In this document: positions 36,162 to 44,771 of the stretch, in pieces | How positions within the stretch are numbered: the stretch's first letter is position 1 | How the letters are laid out: the number at the start of each line of letters is the position of its first letter | NCBI GenBank assembly: GCA_030149365.1 | Contig: JASBRP010000026.1 | Location: forward strand, 124,001 to 188,000 | Reading direction: 5' to 3' | Length of the DNA: 64,000 bases | DNA from: Solimonas sp. | GTDB taxonomy: Bacteria > Pseudomonadota > Gammaproteobacteria > Nevskiales > Nevskiaceae | The notes under the pieces: model-generated | What the model was told of the DNA's origin: nothing | What the model saw: only the letters and a program-made list of their open reading frames with translations | Database searches by the model: none | Translations under genes and position numbers: made by a program

Positions 36162-36633
36162 CTCAAGTGCTGTTCCCCCCTCTCCCTCCGGGAGAGGGGC
36201 CGGGGGTGAGGGACGCACAATCAAAGTCCCGCTGCCGACTGATCTGAAGGCCTTCGCTCGCGAGCTGCGAGAACTGCAGACCGATGCGGAATCGGCGATG
36301 TGGTATCTGCTGAGGGATCGCCGTTTCTTTGGCTTCAAGTTCCGCCGCCAACACCCAATGCAGCCCTATGTACTGGATTTCTACTGTCAGGAACTGAAGC
36401 TGGCGGTGGAACTCGATGGCGGGCAGCACAATCAGGCGGCAGAGACGAAGCGTGATGCTGGACGCACGGCTGAACTGGAACGCCGTGGCCTGAAGCTTGT
36501 CCGTTACTGGAACAACGAAGTGCTGAATCAGACAGAAAGCGTGTTGGAAGACCTCATGCTGCGCGTCCACCAGCTGGGTGTGTCCCTCACCCCCAGCCCC
36601 TCTCCCGAGGGGAGAGGGGAGCTAATGCAATGA
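36154..36633 (+). CDS. DUF559 (Vsr-like) endonuclease-domain protein inserted between lolC and lolD
   Basis: This 159-residue protein has a DUF559 domain (about residues 35-140) of the restriction-endonuclease-like fold: EQxTDAE-type start ([19 protein letters not shown]), [30 protein letters not shown] with the candidate metal-binding Asp and Glu, and [17 protein letters not shown]. The first ~20 residues ([12 protein letters not shown]) and last ~15 ([12 protein letters not shown]) are merely translations of inverted palindromic repeats flanking the gene. Its ATG overlaps lolC by eight bases and its stop overlaps lolD as ATGA, so the whole insert is in step with the operon. DUF559 function is unknown; the domain resembles Vsr mismatch nicking enzymes. 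It looks like a passenger cassette rather than a Lol component. Confidence 0.9.
   Translation: MNSSSAVPPSPSGRGAGGEGRTIKVPLPTDLKAFARELRELQTDAESAMWYLLRDRRFFGFKFRRQHPMQPYVLDFYCQELKLAVELDGGQHNQAAETKRDAGRTAELERRGLKLVRYWNNEVLNQTESVLEDLMLRVHQLGVSLTPSPSPEGRGELMQ
36175..36212 (-). repeat. REP-like palindromic repeat, copy B (left end of DUF559 insert)
   Basis: Read on the minus strand it is CCCTCACCCCCGGCCCCTC continuing into TCCCGGAGGGAGAGGGG, the same head-plus-hairpin as copies A and C. It is inverted relative to copy C, with both CCCTCAC heads facing the DUF559 domain. It is translated as the N-terminus of that protein. Confidence 0.88.
36584..36620 (+). repeat. REP-like palindromic repeat, copy C (right end of DUF559 insert)
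   Basis: CCCTCACCCCCAGCCCCTC continues into TCCCGAGGGGAGAGGGGA. It encodes the C-terminus of the DUF559 protein. Its purine-rich 3' arm (GGAGAGGGGAG) ends ten bases before the lolD ATG and so doubles as the likely ribosome-binding site of lolD. Confidence 0.88.
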
Positions 36634-37313
36634 ACATCCTCAAAGCAACCAATCTCTCGAAGACCTTCGACGACGGCCGCTTGCGGCTGGACGTGTGGAG
36701 CAATATCGACTTCGAGGTCGCCCGAGGCGAGCGCGTCGCCATCGTCGGGGCCAGCGGTACCGGCAAGTCCACCTTGCTGCATTGCCTGGGCGGTCTGGAT
36801 GAGCCCAGCACCGGCGAGGTCTGGGTCGGCGGCGAGCGCATGTCGGCGCTGAGCGATGCCGCACGTGGGCGCCTGCGCAACCAGTCGCTGGGCTTCGTCT
36901 ACCAGTTCCATCACCTGCTGCCGGAGTTCACCGCGCTGGAGAACGTGGCGATGCCGCTGCTGATCCGCCGCACCAATGAGCGGGAGGCCTATGACCAGGC
37001 CGGCGACCTGCTCAAGCGCGTGGGCCTGGGCGACCGCCTGCAGCACAAGCCGGGCGAGCTCTCCGGTGGCGAGCGCCAGCGTGCCGCGGTGGCGCGCGCG
37101 CTGGTCACGCGGCCGGCCTGTGTGCTGGCCGACGAACCGACCGGCAACCTCGACACCAAGACCGCCGAGCGCGTCTTCGAGCTGATGCTGGAGCTGAACC
37201 AGGAGCTCGGCACCAGCCTGGTCGTCGTCACCCACGATCTGCGCCTGGCCGCACGCATGGACCGTATATGGACCCTGGACAGCGGCCGGCTGGTGCCGAC
37301 CTCCGCGTCCTGA
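36630..37313 (+). CDS. lolD: Lipoprotein-releasing ATPase LolD
   Basis: This 227-residue ABC ATPase has Walker [10 protein letters not shown], the LolD-type Q-loop region [27 protein letters not shown], signature [15 protein letters not shown], Walker [13 protein letters not shown] and a switch His in VVVTHDL. It energises release of outer-membrane lipoproteins with LolC. The start ATG overlaps the DUF559 stop. Its 3' end overlaps the comEC start by 46 bases. Confidence 0.96.
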   Translation: MNILKATNLSKTFDDGRLRLDVWSNIDFEVARGERVAIVGASGTGKSTLLHCLGGLDEPSTGEVWVGGERMSALSDAARGRLRNQSLGFVYQFHHLLPEFTALENVAMPLLIRRTNEREAYDQAGDLLKRVGLGDRLQHKPGELSGGERQRAAVARALVTRPACVLADEPTGNLDTKTAERVFELMLELNQELGTSLVVVTHDLRLAARMDRIWTLDSGRLVPTSAS

Positions 37314-39553
37314 TCCTCTGCTTCACGCTGGGCGTGCTGCTCGTGCACGCCTGGCGCGAACTGCCGTCCTGGCTCTGGCTGGTGCTACCGCTGGTCGCGG
37401 CATTGCCGCGCTGGCGCTTCCGCTGGCATTTCGTCTTCCTCGCGCTGGGCCTGGGCATCACGCTGTGGCAAGCCCAGCGGGCACTGGAGCAGCGCTGGCC
37501 GGTGCATCGGCATGGCGAGGTGCTGACGCTGCAAGGGCAGGTGTCCTCCCTGCCGGAGCAGCAGCGCGATCCGCGATCGCCGCAGCAGAACATCTGGCGC
37601 TTCCGTTTCGATCCCGAACCCGGCGATGGCCTGCCGCGGCACCTGCGCGTCAGCTGGTACCGCACCACGGAAACCGTGCGCGCCGGGGAATGCTGGCGGC
37701 TGGAACTGAAGCTGCGCAGCCCGCATGGCTCACTGAATCCGGGCGGCTTCGACTACGAGGCCTGGCTGCTGCGAGAGGGCATCGGTGGCACCGCCACCGT
37801 GAGGGCCGCCACGCGCTGCGGCGAGGGCCAAGGCTTGCTGGCGTTGCGCCAGCAACTGCTGGAGGCGATTGACGGCTGGCTGCCGGGGCACCCGGCGGCA
37901 CCGATGGTGGCGGCGCTGACCCTGGGCGAGCAGTCGGGCCTGCGCGATGCCGACTGGGAGGTCTTCCGGCGCACCGGCACCAGCCACCTGGTGGCGATCT
38001 CGGGTTTCAACATCGGCATCATGGCGGTCGTGGGTTTCTTCCTGGGCCGCTGGCTGTGGACGCTATGGCCGCCGCTGCTGTTGCGGATGCCGGCGCAGAA
38101 GGCCGGCTGGCTGATGTCGGGCCTGTTCGCGGCGGGCTATGCGGTGATCGCGGGCTTCGAGGCGCCGGTGGCCCGCGCGGCGCTGATGGCCCTGCTGGTG
38201 ATCGCCGCGGGCTTCGCCAACCGCCTGGGGCAGCCGACGCGGGTGCTGGCCCTGGCCTGGCTGCTGATCCTGCTGTTCGATCCCTTGTCGATCACCAGCC
38301 CAGGTCTTTGGCTGTCCTTCGGCGCGGTGGCGGCGATCTTCTACGTCGGCAGCGGCCGGCTGGCGACACCGCACTGGCTGCTGGCCGCGGTCCTGCTGCA
38401 ACTGATGCTCAGCGTCGTGCTGACCCCGCTGACGCTGTATTTCTTCCACGGCCTGTCCTGGCCGGCGCCGCTGGTGAACCTGCTGGCGGTGCCGGCCTTC
38501 GCGCTGATGACCCCGCTGCTGCTCGCCGCCATGCTGCTGGCAGCACTGTGGCCGGCAGCGGGCGCGCCGCTGCTGGGCTGGAGCGCCGACGCCCTGGGCT
38601 GGCTTCGCCTGGGCCTGGAGCACGCCGCGGATTGGCCGCAGGCCTGGATTGCCTGGAGCCCGGCCTGGCCGGCGCTGCTGCTGGCCCTGCTCGGTGCGGT
38701 GCTGTTGTTTGCGCCGCGCGGCCTGCCGCTGCGGCTAGTGGGGCTGTTGTGCTTCCTGCCGCTGGCCTTTGCGCCGCGGCAGGCGCCTGATGCGGGCTTC
38801 GAGCTGGCGGCGCTGGACGTCGGCCAGGGCCTGGCGGTGGTGGTGCGCACCGCGAACCACGCCTTGCTGTACGACGCCGGCCCCGCCTTCGAGGAGGGCT
38901 TCGACGCAGGCGATTCGGTGGTGGTGCCTTACCTGCTCAGCCGTGGCGTCGGCCGGCTGGATCGCCTGCTGCTGTCGCATGGCGACAACGATCATGCCGG
39001 TGGCATCCCGGCGGTGCAGGCACGCCTGCGCATCGCCGAGCAGTTCGGCACCCCCGGTCATCCGTCCTGCGTCGAGGGCCTGCGCTGGCACTGGGATGGG
39101 GTGGACTTCGAGACCCTGCATCCACCCGCCTCGGGCGAAGGCGACGACAACCATCGCTCCTGCGTGCTGCGCATCGAATCGGGAGGGCAGGTGGCCTTGC
39201 TCACCGGCGACATTGATCGCGCGGCGGAGCGACGGCTGGTGGAGCATCACGCCGACCGCTTGAGGGCCGACCTGCTGGTGTCGCCGCATCACGGCAGCCG
39301 CAGTTCCTCGACTCCGGAGTTCGTCGCTGCCGTGCGGCCGCGCGTGGTGATCCATGCCGCCGGCTGGCGCAGCCATTTCGGCCATCCGCGGCCAGAAGTG
39401 GTGGCGCGCTACGAGGCCGTCGGCGCGCAGCAGTACGTCACCGGCGTGGAAGGTGCGCTGCGGGTGTCGCTGCCAACTCCCGCCGCCGTCCCCGGGGTCG
39501 AGGGCTGGCGGCGGCGTGTCGCCGCCTGGTGGAACGCGCCGCCCGAGCCCTAG
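37268..39553 (+). CDS. comEC: ComEC/Rec2 DNA-uptake channel protein
   Basis: This 761-residue inner-membrane protein is the predicted channel for single-stranded DNA in natural transformation. After two to three N-terminal helices comes an OB-like DUF4131 region (about residues 30-190), the competence domain with [16 protein letters not shown] (about 238-253) and many helices to about residue 500, then a metallo-beta-lactamase-like domain (about 515-740) starting [11 protein letters not shown] with metal motif [13 protein letters not shown] 37268 lies inside lolD; no other good start is visible, and the exact N-terminus is uncertain. The lolD-comEC overlap suggests co-transcription. No other competence genes are in the window. 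Confidence 0.93.
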   Translation: MDPGQRPAGADLRVLILCFTLGVLLVHAWRELPSWLWLVLPLVAALPRWRFRWHFVFLALGLGITLWQAQRALEQRWPVHRHGEVLTLQGQVSSLPEQQRDPRSPQQNIWRFRFDPEPGDGLPRHLRVSWYRTTETVRAGECWRLELKLRSPHGSLNPGGFDYEAWLLREGIGGTATVRAATRCGEGQGLLALRQQLLEAIDGWLPGHPAAPMVAALTLGEQSGLRDADWEVFRRTGTSHLVAISGFNIGIMAVVGFFLGRWLWTLWPPLLLRMPAQKAGWLMSGLFAAGYAVIAGFEAPVARAALMALLVIAAGFANRLGQPTRVLALAWLLILLFDPLSITSPGLWLSFGAVAAIFYVGSGRLATPHWLLAAVLLQLMLSVVLTPLTLYFFHGLSWPAPLVNLLAVPAFALMTPLLLAAMLLAALWPAAGAPLLGWSADALGWLRLGLEHAADWPQAWIAWSPAWPALLLALLGAVLLFAPRGLPLRLVGLLCFLPLAFAPRQAPDAGFELAALDVGQGLAVVVRTANHALLYDAGPAFEEGFDAGDSVVVPYLLSRGVGRLDRLLLSHGDNDHAGGIPAVQARLRIAEQFGTPGHPSCVEGLRWHWDGVDFETLHPPASGEGDDNHRSCVLRIESGGQVALLTGDIDRAAERRLVEHHADRLRADLLVSPHHGSRSSSTPEFVAAVRPRVVIHAAGWRSHFGHPRPEVVARYEAVGAQQYVTGVEGALRVSLPTPAAVPGVEGWRRRVAAWWNAPPEP

Positions 39554-39561
39554 CGCAGCAC

Positions 39562-40965
39562 TCAGGGCCCGTCGAAGCGCTGCGAGAGAACGACGTTCTC
39601 GACACCGGAGGTCCCCACCGAGACCCTGGCGGCACAGGCGAGCTGGTAATCCCCGTTGGCGTGCAGGTCCAGCCGTGGGGCCGAGATGATGAAGGTGGAG
39701 GTGGTGCCTTGGCAGGTGGGGCGGGTAGGGCCCAGGGGACTGCCATTGGACGCGAAGCTGCGCGCAGCGGTAGCCACGACGGTCATGTTGCCGTTGGCGT
39801 CGACGGCGATGCTGGGTGCTTGGGAGGGGTCGTACACCGTCGGGGATCCCGCGTCACGCATCACCTCCACGGCCGAGCCCACGGCCTTGCCGGCGGCGTC
39901 GTAACGCCGCAGGAAAATCCCGCGCTTGATGCCTTCGCCGCGCAGGCGGTTGTACTGGGACCAGGCCAGGGCATAGCCGCCGTCGGGCGTCAGCGCGACG
40001 TCCGGCGTTTCAAAGAGGGGATCGTTCCAGCTGACCAAGGCCGCGGCCTCGGAAGGCCGGCCCTGCTTGTTGCCGGCGGAATCGAAGCCCTGTGCCTTGA
40101 CCGATTGCAGCCCCAGCGGCGCCCGGATGTAATGGATGAACGAATCGGTTATCGCGACGGCCATGGAGCCGGAGGTCCAGGCCACCACGAAGCTGCCGTC
40201 AGGGCGCAGGGCCACGGATGGGCCCTGGGTGGCGAACAGCAGCTGCAGCGCGCCGCCCGGCCTCACCAGCCCGGCGCCCTGACTCACCAGCAGGCTGCCC
40301 GAGGTGCGGTCGGCCACCAACTGGGTTGCACCGAGCGGGGTGCCGTCGGCCATGAAGCGGCGCGCCAGCACGGGCCCCTCGCTGAGTTCCCAGAACTGCT
40401 GGCGCATGGTGCGGTGATAGCTGTTCCAGGCAATGACGAACTGGCCTTGGGCGTTCATCGAGATCGAGGGGTTGAACTGCTCGTGCCCTTCGATGGGAGT
40501 GGAGTCCACCAGTATGGGTGCCGAGAGCGGGGTGCCGCTGGCGTTGTAGCGGCGCATGAAGACGCGGCCCGTGATCGGCCTGCTGCTCTGGTCGGCTTCA
40601 GTGGACTGCTGCCATACCACGACGAAGTTGCCCGCGGCGTCGATCCCCACGCGGGGGTGCTTGGCCGCGACGATGCCGCTGTCGATGCGGAACTCGGCCC
40701 CTTGCGGCGTGCCGTTTGCGGCGACGCGGCGGCCCAGGATGCGCAGGAACTGGCCATTGGAGGTCAGCTTGTCGTTCCAGACGATCACCGAGCGCCCATC
40801 CGGTGTCAGGGCGATATCAGTGTCCTCCTGCCCCAGATTGGCAGCGATGGCGGCGTTGACTGCGACCGCCGGGCCTATGGGATCTCCGGGTGCGGCCAGG
40901 GCGGCGGGGGGAATCAGAAGGACGGCAACGAGTGAAACGGCACGCGAGACCGGCCTGAGCGACAT
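39562..40965 (-). CDS. Secreted beta-repeat (propeller-like) protein of unknown function
   Basis: This 467-residue protein starts at ATG 40965 behind GGGAGA and has a signal peptide (MSLRPVSRAVSLVAVLLIPPAALA). The mature part is built of about six imperfect 60-75 residue repeats of the form 'DGxFVVxW...IxGRRxxADGTPxGxEFxI', for example ALTPDGRSVIVWND, GIDAAGNFVVVWQQ, SMNAQGQFVIAWNS and ALRPDGSFVVAWTS. This pattern is common in secreted beta-propeller-like proteins. There is no membrane anchor or enzymatic motif. It is convergent with comEC, the two stops being eight bases apart. Confidence 0.82.
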   Translation of the reverse strand: MSLRPVSRAVSLVAVLLIPPAALAAPGDPIGPAVAVNAAIAANLGQEDTDIALTPDGRSVIVWNDKLTSNGQFLRILGRRVAANGTPQGAEFRIDSGIVAAKHPRVGIDAAGNFVVVWQQSTEADQSSRPITGRVFMRRYNASGTPLSAPILVDSTPIEGHEQFNPSISMNAQGQFVIAWNSYHRTMRQQFWELSEGPVLARRFMADGTPLGATQLVADRTSGSLLVSQGAGLVRPGGALQLLFATQGPSVALRPDGSFVVAWTSGSMAVAITDSFIHYIRAPLGLQSVKAQGFDSAGNKQGRPSEAAALVSWNDPLFETPDVALTPDGGYALAWSQYNRLRGEGIKRGIFLRRYDAAGKAVGSAVEVMRDAGSPTVYDPSQAPSIAVDANGNMTVVATAARSFASNGSPLGPTRPTCQGTTSTFIISAPRLDLHANGDYQLACAARVSVGTSGVENVVLSQRFDGP

Positions 40966-41070
40966 GGGACATTCTCCCCCGAGATGGCCATGAATAATGA
41001 TCCACAGCCTACTCCAGGGGTCGTGGCATGGAAAGCCGCAGCCAGGGCGGCCGTTCCGGGCGCCCAAAAC

Positions 41071-41099
41071 GAACGAGGCCCGCATGGCGGGCCTCGTTC
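41071..41099 (-). terminator. Intrinsic terminator after hisI
   Basis: A perfect 13 bp stem GAACGAGGCCCGC / GCGGGCCTCGTTC with a three-base loop, then TTTT on the minus strand, 17 bases after the hisI stop. Confidence 0.93.
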
Positions 41100-41116
41100 T
41101 GTCTCTGAAAGACGGC

Positions 41117-41596
41117 TCAGAGGATGGTCGGGTTCGGCGCGTCGCCGTACACGGCCTTGGGGTCGAAGGTCTTTTCCTTCTCCTCGTAGTTCAGCACGCG
41201 CACGTCCGGGCCCTCGCCGGTGGGCACCGAGCGGTAGAAGCAGGAGCGGTAGCCGACGTGGCAGCTGGCGTCGCCGATGACGTTGACGCTGAGCCAGACG
41301 GCGTCCTGGTCGTCGTCGATGCGCAGGGAGACGACCTTCTGGGTCAGGCCGCTGGTGGCGCCCTTGTGCCAGATCACCTTGCGCGAGCGCGACCAGTAAT
41401 GCGCTTCGCCGGTCAGGATCGTCTTCCTCAGGGCCTCGGCGTTCATGTAGCCCAGCATCAGCACCTCGCCGTTGTGGGAGGCGGTGGTGACGCAGGGGAT
41501 CAGGCCATGCTCGTCGAACTTCGGCGCGAGCTCATTGCCTTCCTCGACCTGTTCGATCGTGACGCGGGGGAAGAATTGGATATCGGAAAAGGACAT
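41117..41596 (-). CDS. hisI: Phosphoribosyl-AMP cyclohydrolase (monofunctional)
   Basis: This 159-residue enzyme opens the adenine ring of phosphoribosyl-AMP in step 3 of histidine synthesis. Metal and catalytic residues are in RIDDDQDAVW (Asp94, Asp96, Asp98) and DASCHVGYRSCFY (Cys112, Cys119); HYWSRSRKVIWHKGATSG is the classic substrate loop. Start is ATG 41596; upstream in-frame sequence is unrelated. The C-terminus continues past the core with GPDVRVLNYEEKEKTFDPKA but no HisE pyrophosphohydrolase domain follows, and no other his genes are nearby, so it is an isolated biosynthetic gene with its own terminator. Confidence 0.95.
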   Translation of the reverse strand: MSFSDIQFFPRVTIEQVEEGNELAPKFDEHGLIPCVTTASHNGEVLMLGYMNAEALRKTILTGEAHYWSRSRKVIWHKGATSGLTQKVVSLRIDDDQDAVWLSVNVIGDASCHVGYRSCFYRSVPTGEGPDVRVLNYEEKEKTFDPKAVYGDAPNPTIL

Positions 41597-41664
41597 GTTC
41601 GATCCGGTTAACCATAAAAAGCGGGCGACATTATAGGCGCCAGCGCCTGCAATTGCTTCCTGGC

Positions 41665-42294
41665 TCAGCCACCGGCACGGCCCCAGCCACGCCGGCGCTC
41701 GCCCTCGGAGCGTCCGGGGGCGTTCGCCTGGGGCCGCTCGATCCTCGGCGGCGGCGCTGATTGCACCGGAGGGCGGGAGGGGCGTGACGGAGCCACATCC
41801 GGCCGCTGGGCTCCCCAAAGGCCGGGTTTGCGGTCAGGGCGCTCCGGACGGCCCGGATTCTCCGGGCGCTCGGGGCGCGAAGGCGGCTGGACCTGCGGGG
41901 GCGGATTGGGGCGGGTGCTGCCCCAGAGTCCGGTCGTCGGGCGATCCGGACGGTCCGGGCGGTCGCCCCGGGGCGGCCTGGGGCTGCCGTGGTCATGGCT
42001 GTCGTGATCGTTGTGCCCGTGGTCATGGCCCCGATCCGGCGGCCGGCTGGGGCGCACCCCGTAAGCGGGCGGGCGGTAGTAGCCATACCCGGGGCGGTAG
42101 TAATAATCCGGGGCCGGTCGGTATGAGTAGTAGTACACGTCCGGGCCGTAGTAGGCCGGAGGGTAGGGATCGTAGCTGGAGTAGCTGTCGTAGCCGTATA
42201 CCCGGCCGACGTCCTGCGGATAGTACGGACCCGTGGCGACGCAGCCCGCGAGCATCAGGCTCGGCAGGACAAGGACGGCAGGGAACAGGCGCAT
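41665..42294 (-). CDS. Tyr/Pro- then Arg/Pro-rich lipoprotein
   Basis: This 209-residue protein starts at ATG 42294; an upstream frame to 42411 is not credible. The signal peptide ends in lipobox LMLAGC (Cys18). The mature part is low-complexity in blocks: a Tyr/Pro-rich section (about 25-85, including YDSYSSYDPYPPAYYGP), a His/Asp-rich patch (DRGHDHGHNDHDSHDHG, about 92-108) that could bind metals, and an Arg/Pro/Asp-rich tail with two GLWG repeats to the end. It is probably disordered and located in the outer membrane or periplasm. No function can be assigned. Confidence 0.75.
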   Translation of the reverse strand: MRLFPAVLVLPSLMLAGCVATGPYYPQDVGRVYGYDSYSSYDPYPPAYYGPDVYYYSYRPAPDYYYRPGYGYYRPPAYGVRPSRPPDRGHDHGHNDHDSHDHGSPRPPRGDRPDRPDRPTTGLWGSTRPNPPPQVQPPSRPERPENPGRPERPDRKPGLWGAQRPDVAPSRPSRPPVQSAPPPRIERPQANAPGRSEGERRRGWGRAGG

Positions 42295-42410
42295 GGTCGT
42301 TTCCGGTAGTGGACGCCGCCACTTTCGCTCGGCGGGCATTAATCCGGAATGAATGGAGGCGATCCTGCGTTTTGCCAGCCCGGGCCGACGGGCGGTCGGC
42401 GCGGAAACCA

Positions 42411-43253
42411 CTACCCGGCGCGGGCGATGGCGCCCTTCATCACGCCCTCGTAGGCGCGGACTTCCACCTGGCGGCCGGGGTGCTCGGCGTGGACGGTCCG
42501 GGCGATGTAGCGCGCCAGCTTCTCCACCGTGGTGTCGCCGTCCAGCAGCTCGCAGCGCTGCGCCGGCAGCTCCAGGGCAAAGTCGCCGTCCACCGAGGTG
42601 TACTCGAAGCGCACGCGCTCGGCGCTGTGCAGTACCACGTCTTCCTGGGTGCCCAGGTAGATGTCTTTCCAGCGCTTGGCCCAGGCCTGCTCCAGTGCCG
42701 CCTCGCGCCGGCCGTCCAGGCGGATCTCGATGCGCGAGCGGTGGCCGTGGGCGATGCGCTGGCAGTGGCCGATATGCTTCTTCAGGCCGTGGGCGTAGTG
42801 GTAGTAGGCGCCGTCCACCACCTCATGCCGCAGGTGCAGGCGGACCTCCGCGACGTTGGCGGGCACGTGCTGCGCCACCAGGGGTTGCAGGTGCGCGGTC
42901 AGGCTTTCGGTGGTGATGGTGGGGGCATCCACCACGCAGATGGCATCCGCGGGGGACCGGTGCTCGATGGGGCCGTCGGCCGGGCCGCTGAAATGCAGCT
43001 CGCTGCCCTGGCTGTTGTGCTGCAGCCTGAGGCCGGCATGGCGGTGGGGCACCAGCAGCTGGTGGTCGCCGATGCCGTCCAGCACCTTCTTCAGGCGCTT
43101 CTTGACCTCGCCGAAGTCCAGCACCATGGATTGCCGGTCCAGGTCCCCGGCCAGTTCCACGTCCACGATCCAGCTTTCGCCCACCAGGCCGCGTTGGGGG
43201 TCCAGGAAGGCGCAGTCCAGGACGGTCAGTTGCTCTACGAACAGGCGGATCAT
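42411..43253 (-). CDS. Two-domain 6-pyruvoyl-tetrahydropterin synthase-like protein
   Basis: This 280-residue protein carries two T-fold halves of the PTPS/QueD family. The first (about 1-75) keeps MVLDFGEVKKRLKKVLDGIGDHQLL but has VGESW where the zinc-binding HGH is expected. The second (about 135-280) keeps zinc-ligand candidates His163, His169 and His171 (GHCQRIAHGHRSRIEI) and ends TTVEKLARYIARTVHAE...VRAYEGV, the usual active-site Glu segment. Normal family members are 120-150 residues, so this is a fused or duplicated form. Substrate may be a dihydroneopterin derivative (queuosine or pterin synthesis), but it is not certain the protein is catalytic. It is divergent from gltX. Confidence 0.82.
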   Translation of the reverse strand: MIRLFVEQLTVLDCAFLDPQRGLVGESWIVDVELAGDLDRQSMVLDFGEVKKRLKKVLDGIGDHQLLVPHRHAGLRLQHNSQGSELHFSGPADGPIEHRSPADAICVVDAPTITTESLTAHLQPLVAQHVPANVAEVRLHLRHEVVDGAYYHYAHGLKKHIGHCQRIAHGHRSRIEIRLDGRREAALEQAWAKRWKDIYLGTQEDVVLHSAERVRFEYTSVDGDFALELPAQRCELLDGDTTVEKLARYIARTVHAEHPGRQVEVRAYEGVMKGAIARAG

Positions 43254-43335
43254 CCCCGTATTGTAATCGGTCGCTGGCGGTTCTTCCTGCTAAAATCCTG
43301 ATTTCGCCCGAAGAATCACTGCAAAAGCCCTCATC

Positions 43336-44751
43336 ATGGCCGTCACCCGCTTTGCTCCCAGCCCCACCGGCTACCTCCACATCGGCGGCGCCCGTACCGC
43401 GCTGTTTTCCTACCTGTATGCCAAGCGCTTTGGCGGCAAGTTCCTGCTGCGCATCGAGGATACCGACCGCGAGCGCTCCACCCAGGAAGCGGTGGACGCG
43501 ATCTTCGAGGGCATGGCCTGGCTGGGGCTGAAGTCCGACTTCGCCGAGATCTACCAGACCCAGCGTTTCGACCGCTACGCCGAGGTGGTGAAGCAGATGC
43601 TGGCCGCCGGCACGGCCTACCACTGCTATGCCAGCAAGGAGGAGCTGGACCAGATGCGTGCCGAGCAGATGGCGCGCAAGGAAAAGCCGCGCTATGACGG
43701 CCGCTGGCGCCCGGAGCGCGACAAGGTCCTGCCGACCCCGCCGGAAGGCGTGCAGCCGGTGGTGCGTTTCCGCAATCCGTCCGATGGGCAGGTGGTGCTG
43801 AAGGACCTGATCAAGGGCGAGATCGTGTTCGACAACAAGGAACTCGACGATCTCATTATCGCCCGCGCCGACGGCGTGCCCACCTACAACTTCTGCGTGG
43901 TGGTGGACGACTGGGACATGGGCATCACCCACGTCATCCGCGGCGACGACCACGTCAACAACACCCCGCGCCAGATCAACATCCTGAAGGCTCTCGGCAC
44001 CACGCCGCCGGAGTACGCGCACGTCTCGATGATCCTGGGCGCCGACGGCGCCAAGCTGTCCAAGCGCCACGGTGCGCTGTCGGTCACCGAGTACCGCGCC
44101 ATGGGCTTCATGCCCGAGGCGCTGCTGAACTACCTCGTGCGCCTGGGTTGGAGCCATGGCGACCAGGAGCTGTTCACTCGCCAGGAGATGATCGAGAAAT
44201 TCGACTTCGACCATGTCTCCGCCTCACCGGCGCGCTTCGACATGGAGAAAGCCTACTGGGTCAACCACCAGTACCTGAAGATCACCGACCCGGCCGTGGT
44301 CGCCACCGAGTTCGACTGGCACCTGCGCCGTATCGGCGTGGACCCGGCCAACGGCCCCGCGCTGGAGCCGGTGATCGAGCAGCAGCGCGAGCGCTGCCGC
44401 ACCCTGGTGGAGATGGCGGAGAAGTCGAAGTTCTTCTACGCCGATCTGGACGGCTACAACGACAAGGACGCCGCCAAGCATCTCACCGCCGAGGGCGCCG
44501 CCCTGTTGACCGATCTGGCCGCCGCGCTGGAAGCGCTGCCGGAGTGGACCGCGCCGGCCCTGCACGTGGCCGTCAACGGTTTCGCAGAGGGCCGCGGACT
44601 GGGCCTGGGCAAGGTGGCGCAGCCGATCCGCGTCGCCGTGGTCGGCATGGCGATCTCGCCGCCGATCGACCAGACCCTGTTCCTGCTGGGACGTGACCGA
44701 ACGCTCGCGCGGCTCAAGGCCGCCGTCGCGTACGTCCAGAACAAGTCGTAA
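43336..44751 (+). CDS. gltX: Glutamyl-tRNA synthetase
   Basis: This 471-residue class I synthetase charges tRNA-Glu. It has the HIGG motif (residues 15-18 in [13 protein letters not shown]) and the KLSKRHG (KMSKS-type) motif near residue 240, with [22 protein letters not shown] between them. The anticodon-binding C-terminal domain ends the protein. The sequence [20 protein letters not shown] zinc-region is represented by [17 protein letters not shown]. It is 20 bases upstream of thrS on the same strand, so the two synthetases are probably one transcript. Confidence 0.97.
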   Translation: MAVTRFAPSPTGYLHIGGARTALFSYLYAKRFGGKFLLRIEDTDRERSTQEAVDAIFEGMAWLGLKSDFAEIYQTQRFDRYAEVVKQMLAAGTAYHCYASKEELDQMRAEQMARKEKPRYDGRWRPERDKVLPTPPEGVQPVVRFRNPSDGQVVLKDLIKGEIVFDNKELDDLIIARADGVPTYNFCVVVDDWDMGITHVIRGDDHVNNTPRQINILKALGTTPPEYAHVSMILGADGAKLSKRHGALSVTEYRAMGFMPEALLNYLVRLGWSHGDQELFTRQEMIEKFDFDHVSASPARFDMEKAYWVNHQYLKITDPAVVATEFDWHLRRIGVDPANGPALEPVIEQQRERCRTLVEMAEKSKFFYADLDGYNDKDAAKHLTAEGAALLTDLAAALEALPEWTAPALHVAVNGFAEGRGLGLGKVAQPIRVAVVGMAISPPIDQTLFLLGRDRTLARLKAAVAYVQNKS

Positions 44752-44771
44752 ACCACTTTCGGCAGGAACAC

